Source: CBDUXZ01 sp965371325 [NCBI: uncultured bacterium]
GTDB lineage: Bacteria; JAUYMQ01
NCBI GenBank assembly: GCA_965371325.1
Contig: CBDUXZ010000024.1
Location: forward strand, 1-11,658
Direction: 5' to 3'
DNA: 11,658 nt
Of the stretch, positions 1 to 6,431 are shown piece after piece. Within the stretch, counting starts at the first letter, position 1; each line of letters begins with the position of its first letter. The notes beneath the pieces were generated by a model. The model was not told where the DNA came from, searched no databases, and worked only from the letters and a program-made list of their open reading frames with translations. Both the position numbers and the translations under genes were made by a program.

Positions 1-1142
1 GCGGTGGCCTCGGGGAGCTTCCAGTAGCCCTGCATGACCTGCTCGCCCCGGGCGATGATCTCGCCGATCTCGCCCCGCGGCACTTCATTTCCCTTCTCGT
101 CGACGATCTTGATCTCCGTTTCGGAGAGGGCACGGCCGCAGGACTCCAGACGGCGGACTTTCTCGGGCGGTCCGTCGAAGACGTGATCCTCGGGCATGAG
201 CATTGACAGCACGGCGACGGACTCGGTCTGCCCGAATCCCTGGAGGAACTTGCACCCGAAGATCTGCATGGCCTTTCGGAGGACTTCAAGCGGAATCGCC
301 GAGGCGCCGTAGATCACGTACCTGAGGGTGCCGAAGTTGACCTTCTCGATGCCGGGCATGTTGAGGAGGAAGAGGATCATCGCGGGGACAAGCAGGGTGT
401 GCGTGACGCCCTCCTCGTTGAAGGCCGTGATGACCTCGGGGGGAATGAAGTCGCTCTTGACGATCAGCGTTGCGCCCTGGGAGAGCGTCGTGCAGGAGGT
501 GATAACGGCGGCGGCGTGGTAGACCGGCGCGACGATAAGCATGCGATCGCCGGGTGCGCTCGGGAACTCCCGCGCCACCTGCTTGATGTTGGTCATGAGG
601 TTGTGGTGGGTGATCATCGCGCCCTTGGGGCGCCCCGTGGTGCCGCTGGTGTACATCTGCCAGACGAGATCCTTCTCGTTCACTTCCACGTCCGGCTCAG
701 CGGGGGAGGCGGCCGCGATCCACGCCTCGTAGTCCAGATAGCCCTGGTGCGAACCGCCAATGCAGATGTAGTGGCGCACCTTGGGGAGGAGATGCTTGAT
801 CTCGCCGATGACGGGCGCGAAGTTGTCGGCCACGATGATTGCCACGGCCTCGCTGTTGGTGATGATGTACTCGAGCTCGACCGGCGTGAGCCGGTAGTTG
901 AGCGGCGTGGTCACGGTGCCGGCCTTCCCGTTGGCAAAGTAGAGCTCGATGAACTGGTTGCAGTTCTGCGACAGCACGGCGACCCGCTCACCCTTCTTGA
1001 TCCCGAGATCGATGAGCGCATTCGCGGTGCGGTTCACGCGCTCACTCAGCTGCGCGTAGGTGTATTCCTTCCCGCCGAAGGTCATCGCGATGTCGTTGGG
1101 GCGGGTCTGGAGTTGTTGGCGGATCAGGTCGCCTGCGCTCAT
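1..1142 (-). CDS. AMP-dependent acyl-CoA synthetase (fatty-acid/carboxylate CoA ligase), 3' end beyond window
   Basis: This is the N-terminal 380 residues of an ANL-superfamily adenylate-forming enzyme. Such enzymes activate a carboxylic acid with ATP and then transfer it to CoA in the cytoplasm. The P-loop-like motif YTSGTTGRPKG lies at residues 164-174, the A4/A5 region YGAS...GFGQTES at about 278-308, and the region GEIIARGEQVMQGYW at about 360-374. The motif order and spacing match long- or medium-chain fatty acyl-CoA ligases, usually about 500-550 aa, so roughly the last quarter with the hinge and catalytic lysine lies off the left edge. The ATG start (complement of 1140-1142) follows an AAGGAG ribosome site (complement of 1150-1155) by 7 nt. 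The gene is divergent from the transporter. The acyl substrate cannot be read from the sequence; a benzoate-, cyclohexanecarboxylate- or other carboxylate-CoA ligase is possible. Confidence 0.93.
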   Translation of the reverse strand, partial: MSAGDLIRQQLQTRPNDIAMTFGGKEYTYAQLSERVNRTANALIDLGIKKGERVAVLSQNCNQFIELYFANGKAGTVTTPLNYRLTPVELEYIITNSEAVAIIVADNFAPVIGEIKHLLPKVRHYICIGGSHQGYLDYEAWIAAASPAEPDVEVNEKDLVWQMYTSGTTGRPKGAMITHHNLMTNIKQVAREFPSAPGDRMLIVAPVYHAAAVITSCTTLSQGATLIVKSDFIPPEVITAFNEEGVTHTLLVPAMILFLLNMPGIEKVNFGTLRYVIYGASAIPLEVLRKAMQIFGCKFLQGFGQTESVAVLSMLMPEDHVFDGPPEKVRRLESCGRALSETEIKIVDEKGNEVPRGEIGEIIARGEQVMQGYWKLPEAT

Positions 1143-1178
1143 GGGGGGTCTCCTTTTTTCTGAGAAGTTCTTCCTCCC

Positions 1179-1208
1179 CTTATAAATGAACCCCGCTCAG
1201 GAGATCAA
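1179..1208 (-). promoter_or_regulatory. sigma-70-like promoter for the acyl-CoA synthetase gene
   Basis: Read on the minus strand, TTGATC (complement of 1203-1208, 4/6 to consensus) is followed after 18 nt by TATAAG (complement of 1179-1184, 5/6). Initiation would fall near 1172, leaving a leader of about 30 nt that contains the AAGGAG ribosome site. The placement fits well, but this is inferred from sequence only. Confidence 0.5.
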
Positions 1209-1221
1209 GGCGTCCGGCGCC

Positions 1222-1251
1222 TTGCAACCCCGGCGCAGCAATGGGTATAAG
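1222..1251 (+). promoter_or_regulatory. sigma-70-like promoter for the Nramp-family gene
   Basis: TTGCAA (1222-1227, 4/6) and TATAAG (1246-1251, 5/6) are separated by 18 nt and point toward the transporter. Initiation would be near 1258. The in-frame ATG at 1241 lies within this promoter, so it could not be the translated start, which supports the ATG at 1337. Spacer length and -10 hexamer are the same as in the opposing promoter 14 nt away. Confidence 0.45.
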
Positions 1252-1325
1252 GGCCCCACTTACCGCATTCCCGGAATGGACCCATCCCCCGAGGTGCCGA
1301 TGGGGGCTGTTCGCGGGCCGATCGC

Positions 1326-1333
1326 GGAAAGGA
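1326..1333 (+). promoter_or_regulatory. ribosome binding site deciding the transporter start
   Basis: GGAAAGGA lies just upstream of the ATG at 1337, with a 3-nt gap after GGA and about 7 nt from the AAAGG core centre. The upstream in-frame ATG at 1241 has no comparable site, and its extra 32 residues look non-native (rich in Pro, Arg and Trp). Confidence 0.5.
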
Positions 1334-1336
1334 CGG

Positions 1337-2755
1337 ATGCCCCTGAAACTCCCTGTTTTTCGCCGCGCCTCTCTTCCGGCGTTTCCCGGATGGAAGCTCA
1401 TGCTGGGCCCTGGCATCGTCTGGGCGGCCCTCGCCCAGGGCACGGGGGAGCTAATTTTCTGGCCCGCCATCACGGCAAAATATGGCGCGTGGTTCCTCTG
1501 GCTCATCATTCCCGCCAGCCTCATGCAGTTCGGCGCCTCGGTGGAGATCGGCCGCTATACGATCATTACAGGCGAGACGATCTTCACGGGATTCACGCGC
1601 CTGCGCCCGGTGGCCGCGGGTCTTCTCTGGGCGGGCATGCTGGCCGCGACGCTCTGGTTCGGCGCCTTCGCGAGCGCGGGCGGCACGGCCCTTGCCACGC
1701 TCACCAACTTTCCGCCGGGGTGGGATGATCGCGCGCGCACCATCTTCTGGGCGGAGGCGACGGTCGCCGTTTTCTTCTGCGTTCTTGTGGGGAGCCGCTA
1801 TGTCTACGGCTTCATCGAGCGCTTCATGATGGCCGTGGCGGCAATCAGCCTCATCGGCGTTGCTGTCGCCGCCACGCATCCCCGCGTGCTGGCGGAGGCG
1901 GGAGGCTTCTGGGGCGCCATCGTGACGCCGCACGCGGGATTCCCGCCCGACTGGGAATCGAACGACATCGAGAACTTCCTGACGAGCCTTGTCTACGTGG
2001 GGCTCGGAGGTTTCTACACCTTCATGTACGCCTACTGGCTGCGGGAGAAGGGCGCGGGCATGGCGGGGCGGATGGGGCGCTTGTCGGGGCTTCGGGGAGG
2101 GGGGGAGCGGGTGGAGCTTTCGGGCTTTCTCTTCGACGACACGGGTGAGAACCGCAGCGCGTTCACCCGCTGGCTTCGCTACGTGAAGATCGACAACGGG
2201 ATCGGGGTCGCGATCAATCTCGTGACGGTGCTTCTCATGTGCTGGCTGGCCTACGCGCTCTTGCTTCCCGAGGGGCTGGTGCCGAAGGACTGGGAGCTGG
2301 CCGTTGTGCAGGCGAAGTTCTTCGAGGTGAGCTGGGGGCCCCTGGGGAAGATGCTCTTCCTGTTCGTGGCGGCCGCGTTTCTGGCCGATACCTGGGTGGG
2401 GGTGACCGACGGGTTCGCCCACATGCACGCCGACTGGACCTGCTCGAATTTTTCCTGGGCGCAGCGCGCGGGGCTGCGGAAGGTTTATCTCGGCTGGGTC
2501 GGCCTCATCACCCTGGGCTCGGCCGTCACAATTCCGCTTGCGCCGCCCGGGCCCCTCATCGCCATCGGCGGCACGATCAACTTCTTTTCGATGGCGGTCT
2601 ACATTCCGGTGTTGTTTCTTTTGAACCACGTCTACCTGGCCCGGGAGCTTCCCGGGTGGACTCGCCCCTCCTGGGTGTGGTTCCTGTACCTCGGTATCAG
2701 CTGGCTGTTCTATCTCAGCGTATCGATCTGGTACCTGAGCGTGCGTCTCGGGTAG
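1337..2755 (+). CDS. divergent Nramp-superfamily membrane transporter
   Basis: A 472-aa integral membrane protein of the Nramp (SLC11-like, LeuT-fold) superfamily, with about 10-11 hydrophobic segments. The first begins GPGIVWAALAQGTGELI at residues 24-40. In classical Mn/Fe transporters this helix carries DPGN, which contributes metal ligands; here the aligned position reads GTGE (35-38). The equivalent of helix 6 (about 217-236, GLGGFYTFMYAYWLREKG) lacks the MPH metal motif. A loop at about 240-275 is rich in Gly and Arg. The protein is therefore a member of a non-canonical subfamily, and Mn/Fe transport should not be assumed; another cation or proton-coupled solute is possible. ATG 1337 is chosen from the ribosome site and the promoter position. 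The gene is single, divergent from the acyl-CoA synthetase and followed by tRNA genes, so the context says nothing about substrate. Confidence 0.8.
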   Translation: MPLKLPVFRRASLPAFPGWKLMLGPGIVWAALAQGTGELIFWPAITAKYGAWFLWLIIPASLMQFGASVEIGRYTIITGETIFTGFTRLRPVAAGLLWAGMLAATLWFGAFASAGGTALATLTNFPPGWDDRARTIFWAEATVAVFFCVLVGSRYVYGFIERFMMAVAAISLIGVAVAATHPRVLAEAGGFWGAIVTPHAGFPPDWESNDIENFLTSLVYVGLGGFYTFMYAYWLREKGAGMAGRMGRLSGLRGGGERVELSGFLFDDTGENRSAFTRWLRYVKIDNGIGVAINLVTVLLMCWLAYALLLPEGLVPKDWELAVVQAKFFEVSWGPLGKMLFLFVAAAFLADTWVGVTDGFAHMHADWTCSNFSWAQRAGLRKVYLGWVGLITLGSAVTIPLAPPGPLIAIGGTINFFSMAVYIPVLFLLNHVYLARELPGWTRPSWVWFLYLGISWLFYLSVSIWYLSVRLG

Positions 2756-2802
2756 GGGAGGGCGGCGCAGAGGGAGGGGCCGGGGCGATCCTGCCGCGGC
2801 CC

Positions 2803-2830
2803 TTGAAATCCGCCGGGGGCGGGTTATCCT
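2803..2830 (+). promoter_or_regulatory. promoter for the tRNA-Val/tRNA-Arg pair
   Basis: TTGAAA (2803-2808, 5/6) and TATCCT (2825-2830, 4/6) are spaced by 16 nt. Transcription would start near 2837, about 7 nt before the mature tRNA-Val 5' end, a short leader typical of tRNA genes. Confidence 0.5.
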
Positions 2831-2843
2831 AGCTCTCCCTTGG

Positions 2844-2918
2844 GGGCGCGTAACTCAGCGGAAGAGTGCCATCCTCACACGGTGGAAGTCGCAGGTTCAA
2901 ATCCTGCCGCGCCCACCA
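2844..2918 (+). tRNA. tRNA-Val (anticodon CAC)
   Basis: A complete cloverleaf can be folded. The acceptor stem pairs GGGCGCG (2844-2850) with CGCGCCC (2908-2914), the D stem is ACTC/GAGT, and the anticodon stem is CCATC/GGTGG around the loop CTCACAC. The anticodon CAC is at 2876-2878. The T arm is GCAGG-TTCAAAT-CCTGC at 2891-2907. The discriminator is A at 2915, and CCA is encoded at 2916-2918. CAC reads GUG (Val), a codon common in this GC-rich sequence. Confidence 0.95.
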
Positions 2919-2931
2919 TTTTTCAGCTCAT

Positions 2932-3008
2932 GGCCCAGTAGCTCAGTTGGATAGAGCGGCAGCCTCCGGAGCTGTAGGTCGCAGGTTCGAATCCTGCCTG
3001 GGTCACCA
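2932..3008 (+). tRNA. tRNA-Arg (anticodon CCG)
   Basis: The acceptor stem pairs GGCCCAG (2932-2938) with CTGGGTC (2998-3004), including one G-U pair. The D stem is GCTC/GAGC and the anticodon stem is GCAGC/GCTGT around the loop CTCCGGA, with anticodon CCG at 2966-2968. The T arm is GCAGG-TTCGAAT-CCTGC at 2981-2997. The discriminator is A at 3005, and CCA is encoded at 3006-3008. It lies 13 nt after tRNA-Val and is probably cotranscribed. CCG reads CGG (Arg). Confidence 0.95.
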
Positions 3009-3012
3009 TTAT

Positions 3013-3057
3013 TAAAAGGGGACGTTGCCCTTTTTAAAAGGGCAACGTCCCCTTTTA
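3013..3057 (+). terminator. near-loopless 22-bp inverted repeat, probable bidirectional terminator of the tRNA unit
   Basis: The left arm 3013-3034 (core GGGGACGTTGCCC flanked by A4 and T4) and the right arm 3036-3057 (core GGGCAACGTCCCC) are perfect reverse complements around a single T at 3035. The hairpin begins 5 nt after the encoded CCA of tRNA-Arg. Its A-run/T-run flanks give the shape of an intrinsic terminator in either direction. It could equally be a REP- or MITE-like mobile palindrome, because one arm recurs 31 nt downstream. Confidence 0.6.
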
Positions 3058-3128
3058 CATTAGGAGATCGTGGGGGCATTCCGTCATAAAAAGGGCAACG
3101 TCCCCTTTTACATGGGGGCATTCCGTCA
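3036..3128. repeat. tandem direct repeats: 25-nt palindrome arm and a 16-nt unit
   Basis: The sequence at 3036-3060 (AAAAGGGCAACGTCCCC followed by TTTTACAT) recurs exactly at 3089-3113. The interleaved unit TGGGGGCATTCCGTCA occurs at 3071-3086 and 3113-3128. The order is therefore arm, spacer, unit, arm, unit, which suggests a local duplication of a composite repeat of about 42 nt, with extra bases (TTAGGAGATCG) in the first copy. The downstream arm can pair with 3013-3034 as an alternative to the terminator hairpin. No transposase gene is visible. Confidence 0.7.
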
Positions 3129-3564
3129 CTCGGCGGACACCGTAAGTTCAACTCAAGCAATGCCGGATCGGACCGATTTCATAAGTAGAAGTGGATAGAT
3201 CTTTTAGGAACGCATGGCGGGACCTGCTGCAAATTGTGCGCATCGGCTGCGAATCAATGAATAACCTGCATGGCGGATACCGCAACAGCGCAGGATCGTT
3301 ACGAAACGAGAATAGGCACGGATCTTGCTCGCAAAAAGGGGTCTACAACGCGTTGATAAAAGGCCCCCCTGGGAGAGGCCGGGGATGGGGTTTCTTCCAC
3401 GGCTCGAATCCCATGGAATGGCCGTCCGGCCTCAGGGTAGCCGAGGGCCGGCATCCAACTCGGTTTCTTTTTCCTCGTGAGGTGGTCTCCCCACGGTTGA
3501 GCAAGGCACGGAGGGGGCTGGCCCGCATGCACGACCGGGACCTATCCGACAAGGATTCGGAACC
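3129..3564. other. intergenic stretch without a supported gene, upstream of the oxidoreductase operon
   Basis: About 436 nt with no open frame that looks like a protein. The first half (to about 3350) is less GC-rich than its surroundings. The segment around 3363-3390 is purine-rich, GGCCCCCCTGGGAGAGGCC-like, and resembles the intergenic repeats that give spurious PHPRPLP-type peptides in many genomes. The promoter of the operon should lie here, but I found no pair of hexamers good enough to call. A short stem CCGAG/CTCGG near 3442-3465 is followed by a pyrimidine-rich run and is at most a weak terminator-like element. Confidence 0.5.
3545..3564 (+). promoter_or_regulatory. ribosome binding site in the loop of a small hairpin before the TTG start of korA
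   Basis: AAGGA at 3551-3555 sits 9 nt before the TTG at 3565. The flanking TCCGA (3545-3549) and TCGGA (3557-3561) are reverse complements and could hold the site in a 7-nt loop. No ATG or GTG precedes the conserved domain in this frame back to the stop at 3478-3480, so the TTG is the best start. Confidence 0.4.
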
Positions 3565-5481
3565 TTGAAGCAAATACCCTCGCTCTCTTGCCCCGACGGT
3601 GATCCTGCCGACGGGGCGCCGCCCGAGCCCTGCCACCAGCGGCTTTCCGAGCACACCATCGAGGTGGTTTCCGACTCCGGAGAAGGCGCGCAGAAGTGCG
3701 GCCAGATCTTCGGGCAGGCCTCCGCACGCATGGGTAACGGCGTCTGGACGGTCGAGATCATCCCGGCCGAGATACAGCCTCCGGCGCGCACCTCGGCCGG
3801 GGGAAGCGGCAACAGAATCCGGATCGGGAGCGCGCCTGTCACGAACTGGGGCGACCAGGCGAACCTTGTGGTCGCCTTCAACGAACAGGTCCTCCTGGGG
3901 CGCCACCGTCTGGACGCGCTGGCCAAAGATGCGATCATCCTGCTGGATAACTGCTGGGCCACACATGACGACGAGATCATCCGTGACCAGTGGCAGCAGG
4001 CCATGAAGGAGCTGGCGGGCCAATCCTACAGGTTGATAGAGGTCCCTATAGAGGAGACGTGCCTCGATCTCATGGAAACGCCTCGCCGCGGCAAGAACAT
4101 GTTCGTCCTGGGCCTGCTGGCCTGGATCTACCAGCGGGACGTCCCGCTGATCCGGGATCTCATCGCGGAGTCCTTCCGCAAAAAATCGGCCGAGGTCGTA
4201 AAGGTCAACCACGCACTGCTGGATCTGGGATATCAGTGGGCGGACGAACATCTGGATATGCGCTTCGAGATCCCGTGCACCAAGCCGGACCGGCCGATGG
4301 TGGTTACCAACGGCAACCAGGCCGTGGCGCTCGGTGCGATCGCGGCCGGGATGGATCTTTGTGCGATGTATCCCATTACACCGGCGACCTCCGTCAGCCA
4401 CTACCTCGGAGATATCTTCGAGGAGTTCGGCGGCATGGTGCACCAGGCCGAAGATGAAATCGCCGCTGCGGGCGTGGCGATCGGCGCGTCCTACGCGGGG
4501 AAGGTCGCCTTCACGGTCACCTCGGGCCCCGGGCTGGCGCTGAAGACTGAATTTATCGGCCTTGCCGTTATGGGCGAGATTCCTCTCGTGGTCGTGGACG
4601 TGCAGCGGGGAGGGCCGAGCACGGGGTTGCCGACGAAGGTGGAGCAGTCCGATCTGCTCGCGGCGCTGTACGCCCAGCCCGGCGACGCGCCGCGTGTGGT
4701 GATCGCGCCCGCCACTATCGAGGAGTGTTTCCACTTCATGATCACCGCGCGCCGAATCGCGGAGACGTTCCGGTGTGTCGTCATCATTCTCTCGGACGCA
4801 AACCTCGCCTCGGGGGTTCAGCCCTATGATCGACCTGAGATCGATCCGCGGTGGATGGCGGCACCGGTGGATCAGAGCCCCGTGCCCCCGGGCACCCGGC
4901 CCTACGATTGGGATCCCAGGACCGGCCTGTCGCGCCGGGTCATACCCGGCCAGCCGGGAGGAATGTTTACCCTCACGGGCCTCGCCCATGACGAGTCGAG
5001 CCAGGTCGCCTACGAACCGGAAATCCACGAACGCAGCTCCGCCATGCGGAGCCGGAAGCTCGCGGTGCTCCAGAGCACGCTGCTGCCGCCGCCGGTCTAC
5101 GGCGACCCGGAAGGGGATCTGCTGATCGTGGGGTGGGGCAGCACCAAGGGCGCTATCGAGGAAGCGGTGGATCGCGCGCGGGCCCAGGAACTTCGGGTCT
5201 CCTCGACCCACGTTACCTTTCTCTCGCCGCTCCAGCCGGGACTGAAAGAAATCTTCGGCCGCTTCGACCGCGTCATGACGGTCGAGATCAACTACAGCGA
5301 CGCGCCCGACGCGCCCTTCATCACGCCGGAGAACCGGCGGATGGGCCAGCTCGCCTGGCTTCTCCGGGCGCATACCCTGGTGGACGTCGACTGCTGGAGC
5401 CGTGTGCCGGGCCAGCCGCTTCAGCCAAGACGGATCCACGAAGCCATACGGACTACTCTGAAAAGGGGGACGAGCGCATGA
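3565..5481 (+). CDS. korA: 2-oxoacid:ferredoxin oxidoreductase, fused gamma-alpha subunit (KorA-type, probably 2-oxoglutarate)
   Basis: A 638-aa subunit of a CoA-dependent 2-oxoacid:ferredoxin oxidoreductase, which interconverts a 2-oxoacid + CoA with acyl-CoA + CO2 and reduced ferredoxin in the cytoplasm. The gamma domain comes first (about 31-215, opening IEVVSDSGEGAQKCGQ). The alpha domain follows (about 244-635), with YPITPAT at 269-275, TSGPG at 319-323 and VQRGGPSTGLPTK at 346-358, the hallmark motifs of KorA. Length and gamma-alpha order match two-subunit KorAB enzymes, including those used in reductive TCA cycles and in oxygen-tolerant bacteria. The start is TTG, with about 28 residues before the first conserved strand. 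The end overlaps korB by 4 nt (ATGA), so translational coupling is likely. A 2-oxoglutarate substrate is inferred from architecture; a 2-oxoisovalerate or pyruvate enzyme cannot be excluded. Confidence 0.9.
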   Translation: MKQIPSLSCPDGDPADGAPPEPCHQRLSEHTIEVVSDSGEGAQKCGQIFGQASARMGNGVWTVEIIPAEIQPPARTSAGGSGNRIRIGSAPVTNWGDQANLVVAFNEQVLLGRHRLDALAKDAIILLDNCWATHDDEIIRDQWQQAMKELAGQSYRLIEVPIEETCLDLMETPRRGKNMFVLGLLAWIYQRDVPLIRDLIAESFRKKSAEVVKVNHALLDLGYQWADEHLDMRFEIPCTKPDRPMVVTNGNQAVALGAIAAGMDLCAMYPITPATSVSHYLGDIFEEFGGMVHQAEDEIAAAGVAIGASYAGKVAFTVTSGPGLALKTEFIGLAVMGEIPLVVVDVQRGGPSTGLPTKVEQSDLLAALYAQPGDAPRVVIAPATIEECFHFMITARRIAETFRCVVIILSDANLASGVQPYDRPEIDPRWMAAPVDQSPVPPGTRPYDWDPRTGLSRRVIPGQPGGMFTLTGLAHDESSQVAYEPEIHERSSAMRSRKLAVLQSTLLPPPVYGDPEGDLLIVGWGSTKGAIEEAVDRARAQELRVSSTHVTFLSPLQPGLKEIFGRFDRVMTVEINYSDAPDAPFITPENRRMGQLAWLLRAHTLVDVDCWSRVPGQPLQPRRIHEAIRTTLKRGTSA

Positions 5482-6431
5482 GGGGCGACAGCTGCTCCCT
5501 CCTCACGGTGGGCGTTGACGAGGAGCGCGAGTACAGCCTGCCGGACTATACGGGCGCCACGCCGCGCTGGTGCGCCGGCTGCGGCGACCACGGTATTCTG
5601 ACATCGGTGGAGCGCCTGCTCGAGGCAGAGCAGCTCCCACCCGAGCGGATCGTCTTCGTGTCGGGCATCGGCTGCTCGAGCCGGCTCCCCCACTACGTGA
5701 AGGCCTACGGGTTCCATGGTATCCACGGCCGGGCGCTGCCGGTTGCGACCGGCATCAAGCTGCACCGTCCCGACCTTAACGTTTTTGCCGTCATGGGCGA
5801 TGGCGACTGCTGCTCGATAGGCACAGCCCACTGGATACACGCCATCCGCTACAACATGGACATGGTGGTGCTGATGCTCGACAACGAGATCTACGGCCTC
5901 ACCAAGAACCAGACCTCACCGACGACGCCCCAGGGGTTCCCGAGCAACACGCAGCCCCGCGGAAGCTATCTCCCCGCCCTGAATCCCATCGAGACGACGC
6001 TCGGCGTGAACAACGCTTCCTTCGTCGCACAGACGGCCGACTGGGCGCCGGCGCATCTCTACGCAGTCATCCAGGCGGCTTACCGGCACCGCGGATTTTC
6101 CTTCGTGAGGATCCTGCAGCGTTGCCCGCACTACTCGACCCCCATTTTCGAGCCGATGATTCGCGATCCTTCGCGGGTGGAACTGCTCGTCCACGATAAC
6201 GGCGTGATCGTGCCCGATCTCGAAGGCATCTACGAGAACCAGCGCCGACACGATCCCTCCAACCTCGACGAGGCCCGCAGGCTCGCCGGGGACGAAGAAA
6301 AAGTGCGCCTGGGTGTCTTCTACCGCAACGAAAGCCTCCCCCGTTATGAGGAGACACGGCACCTGCCGTCGCGTTCGGTCGAGGATCGGATCAGGTTGCT
6401 GAACCAGGAGTTCGACCGCCATGCCGTCTGA
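5478..6431 (+). CDS. korB: 2-oxoacid:ferredoxin oxidoreductase, beta (TPP-binding) subunit (KorB-type)
   Basis: A 317-aa catalytic partner of the upstream gamma-alpha subunit, supplying thiamine diphosphate and one [4Fe-4S] cluster. WCAGCGDHG at residues 31-39 and GIGCSSR at 63-69 are family signatures. The TPP/Mg motif GDGDCCSIG at 107-115 continues into DNEIYGLTKNQ (135-145). Cys32, Cys35, Cys66 and Cys216 (in RCPHY) have the spacing expected for the four cluster ligands in structurally known archaeal 2-oxoacid oxidoreductases, so the electron path looks intact. The ATG at 5478 is preceded by an AGGGGGA site, and the gene overlaps korA by 4 nt. The 3' end overlaps the next gene by 11 nt. 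There is no ferredoxin-like delta domain, as usual for KorAB. Confidence 0.93.
   Translation: MRGDSCSLLTVGVDEEREYSLPDYTGATPRWCAGCGDHGILTSVERLLEAEQLPPERIVFVSGIGCSSRLPHYVKAYGFHGIHGRALPVATGIKLHRPDLNVFAVMGDGDCCSIGTAHWIHAIRYNMDMVVLMLDNEIYGLTKNQTSPTTPQGFPSNTQPRGSYLPALNPIETTLGVNNASFVAQTADWAPAHLYAVIQAAYRHRGFSFVRILQRCPHYSTPIFEPMIRDPSRVELLVHDNGVIVPDLEGIYENQRRHDPSNLDEARRLAGDEEKVRLGVFYRNESLPRYEETRHLPSRSVEDRIRLLNQEFDRHAV

Noticed and set aside
399-1163. 254-codon plus-strand open frame over the acyl-CoA synthetase gene
   Set aside because: It is a shadow; the minus strand encodes the adenylate-forming motifs without interruption.
1241-1336. 32-codon N-terminal extension of the transporter from ATG 1241
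   Set aside because: The ATG lies within a good promoter and lacks a ribosome site, while ATG 1337 has one and gives a normal N-terminus.
1451-2629. 392-codon minus-strand open frame opposite the transporter
   Set aside because: A charged Arg/His/Glu-rich shadow of a membrane-protein gene; the plus strand has clear Nramp-like helices.
2897-3160. 87-codon minus-strand frame containing GRIRTCDLQLRRLPLYP
   Set aside because: This peptide is the well-known spurious translation of the complement of a tRNA gene; the frame covers tRNA-Arg and the repeat.
3403-3412. GGCTCGAATCCC resembling a tRNA T-arm, as a possible attachment-site copy of tRNA-Arg
   Set aside because: Only about 8 nt match the tRNA 3' part, the T stem is not preserved and no integrase gene is present, so there is no case for an integrated element.
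3191-3568. 125-codon plus-strand frame before korA
   Set aside because: No ribosome site or recognisable fold, and its second half runs through the purine-rich intergenic repeat-like segment; it probably does not encode a protein.
3343-5439. 698-codon minus-strand open frame opposite korA
   Set aside because: It is a shadow frame produced by high GC content. The plus strand encodes a recognisable gamma-alpha oxidoreductase with all its motifs, and the antisense peptide is rich in Arg, Gly, His and Asp with no domain logic.
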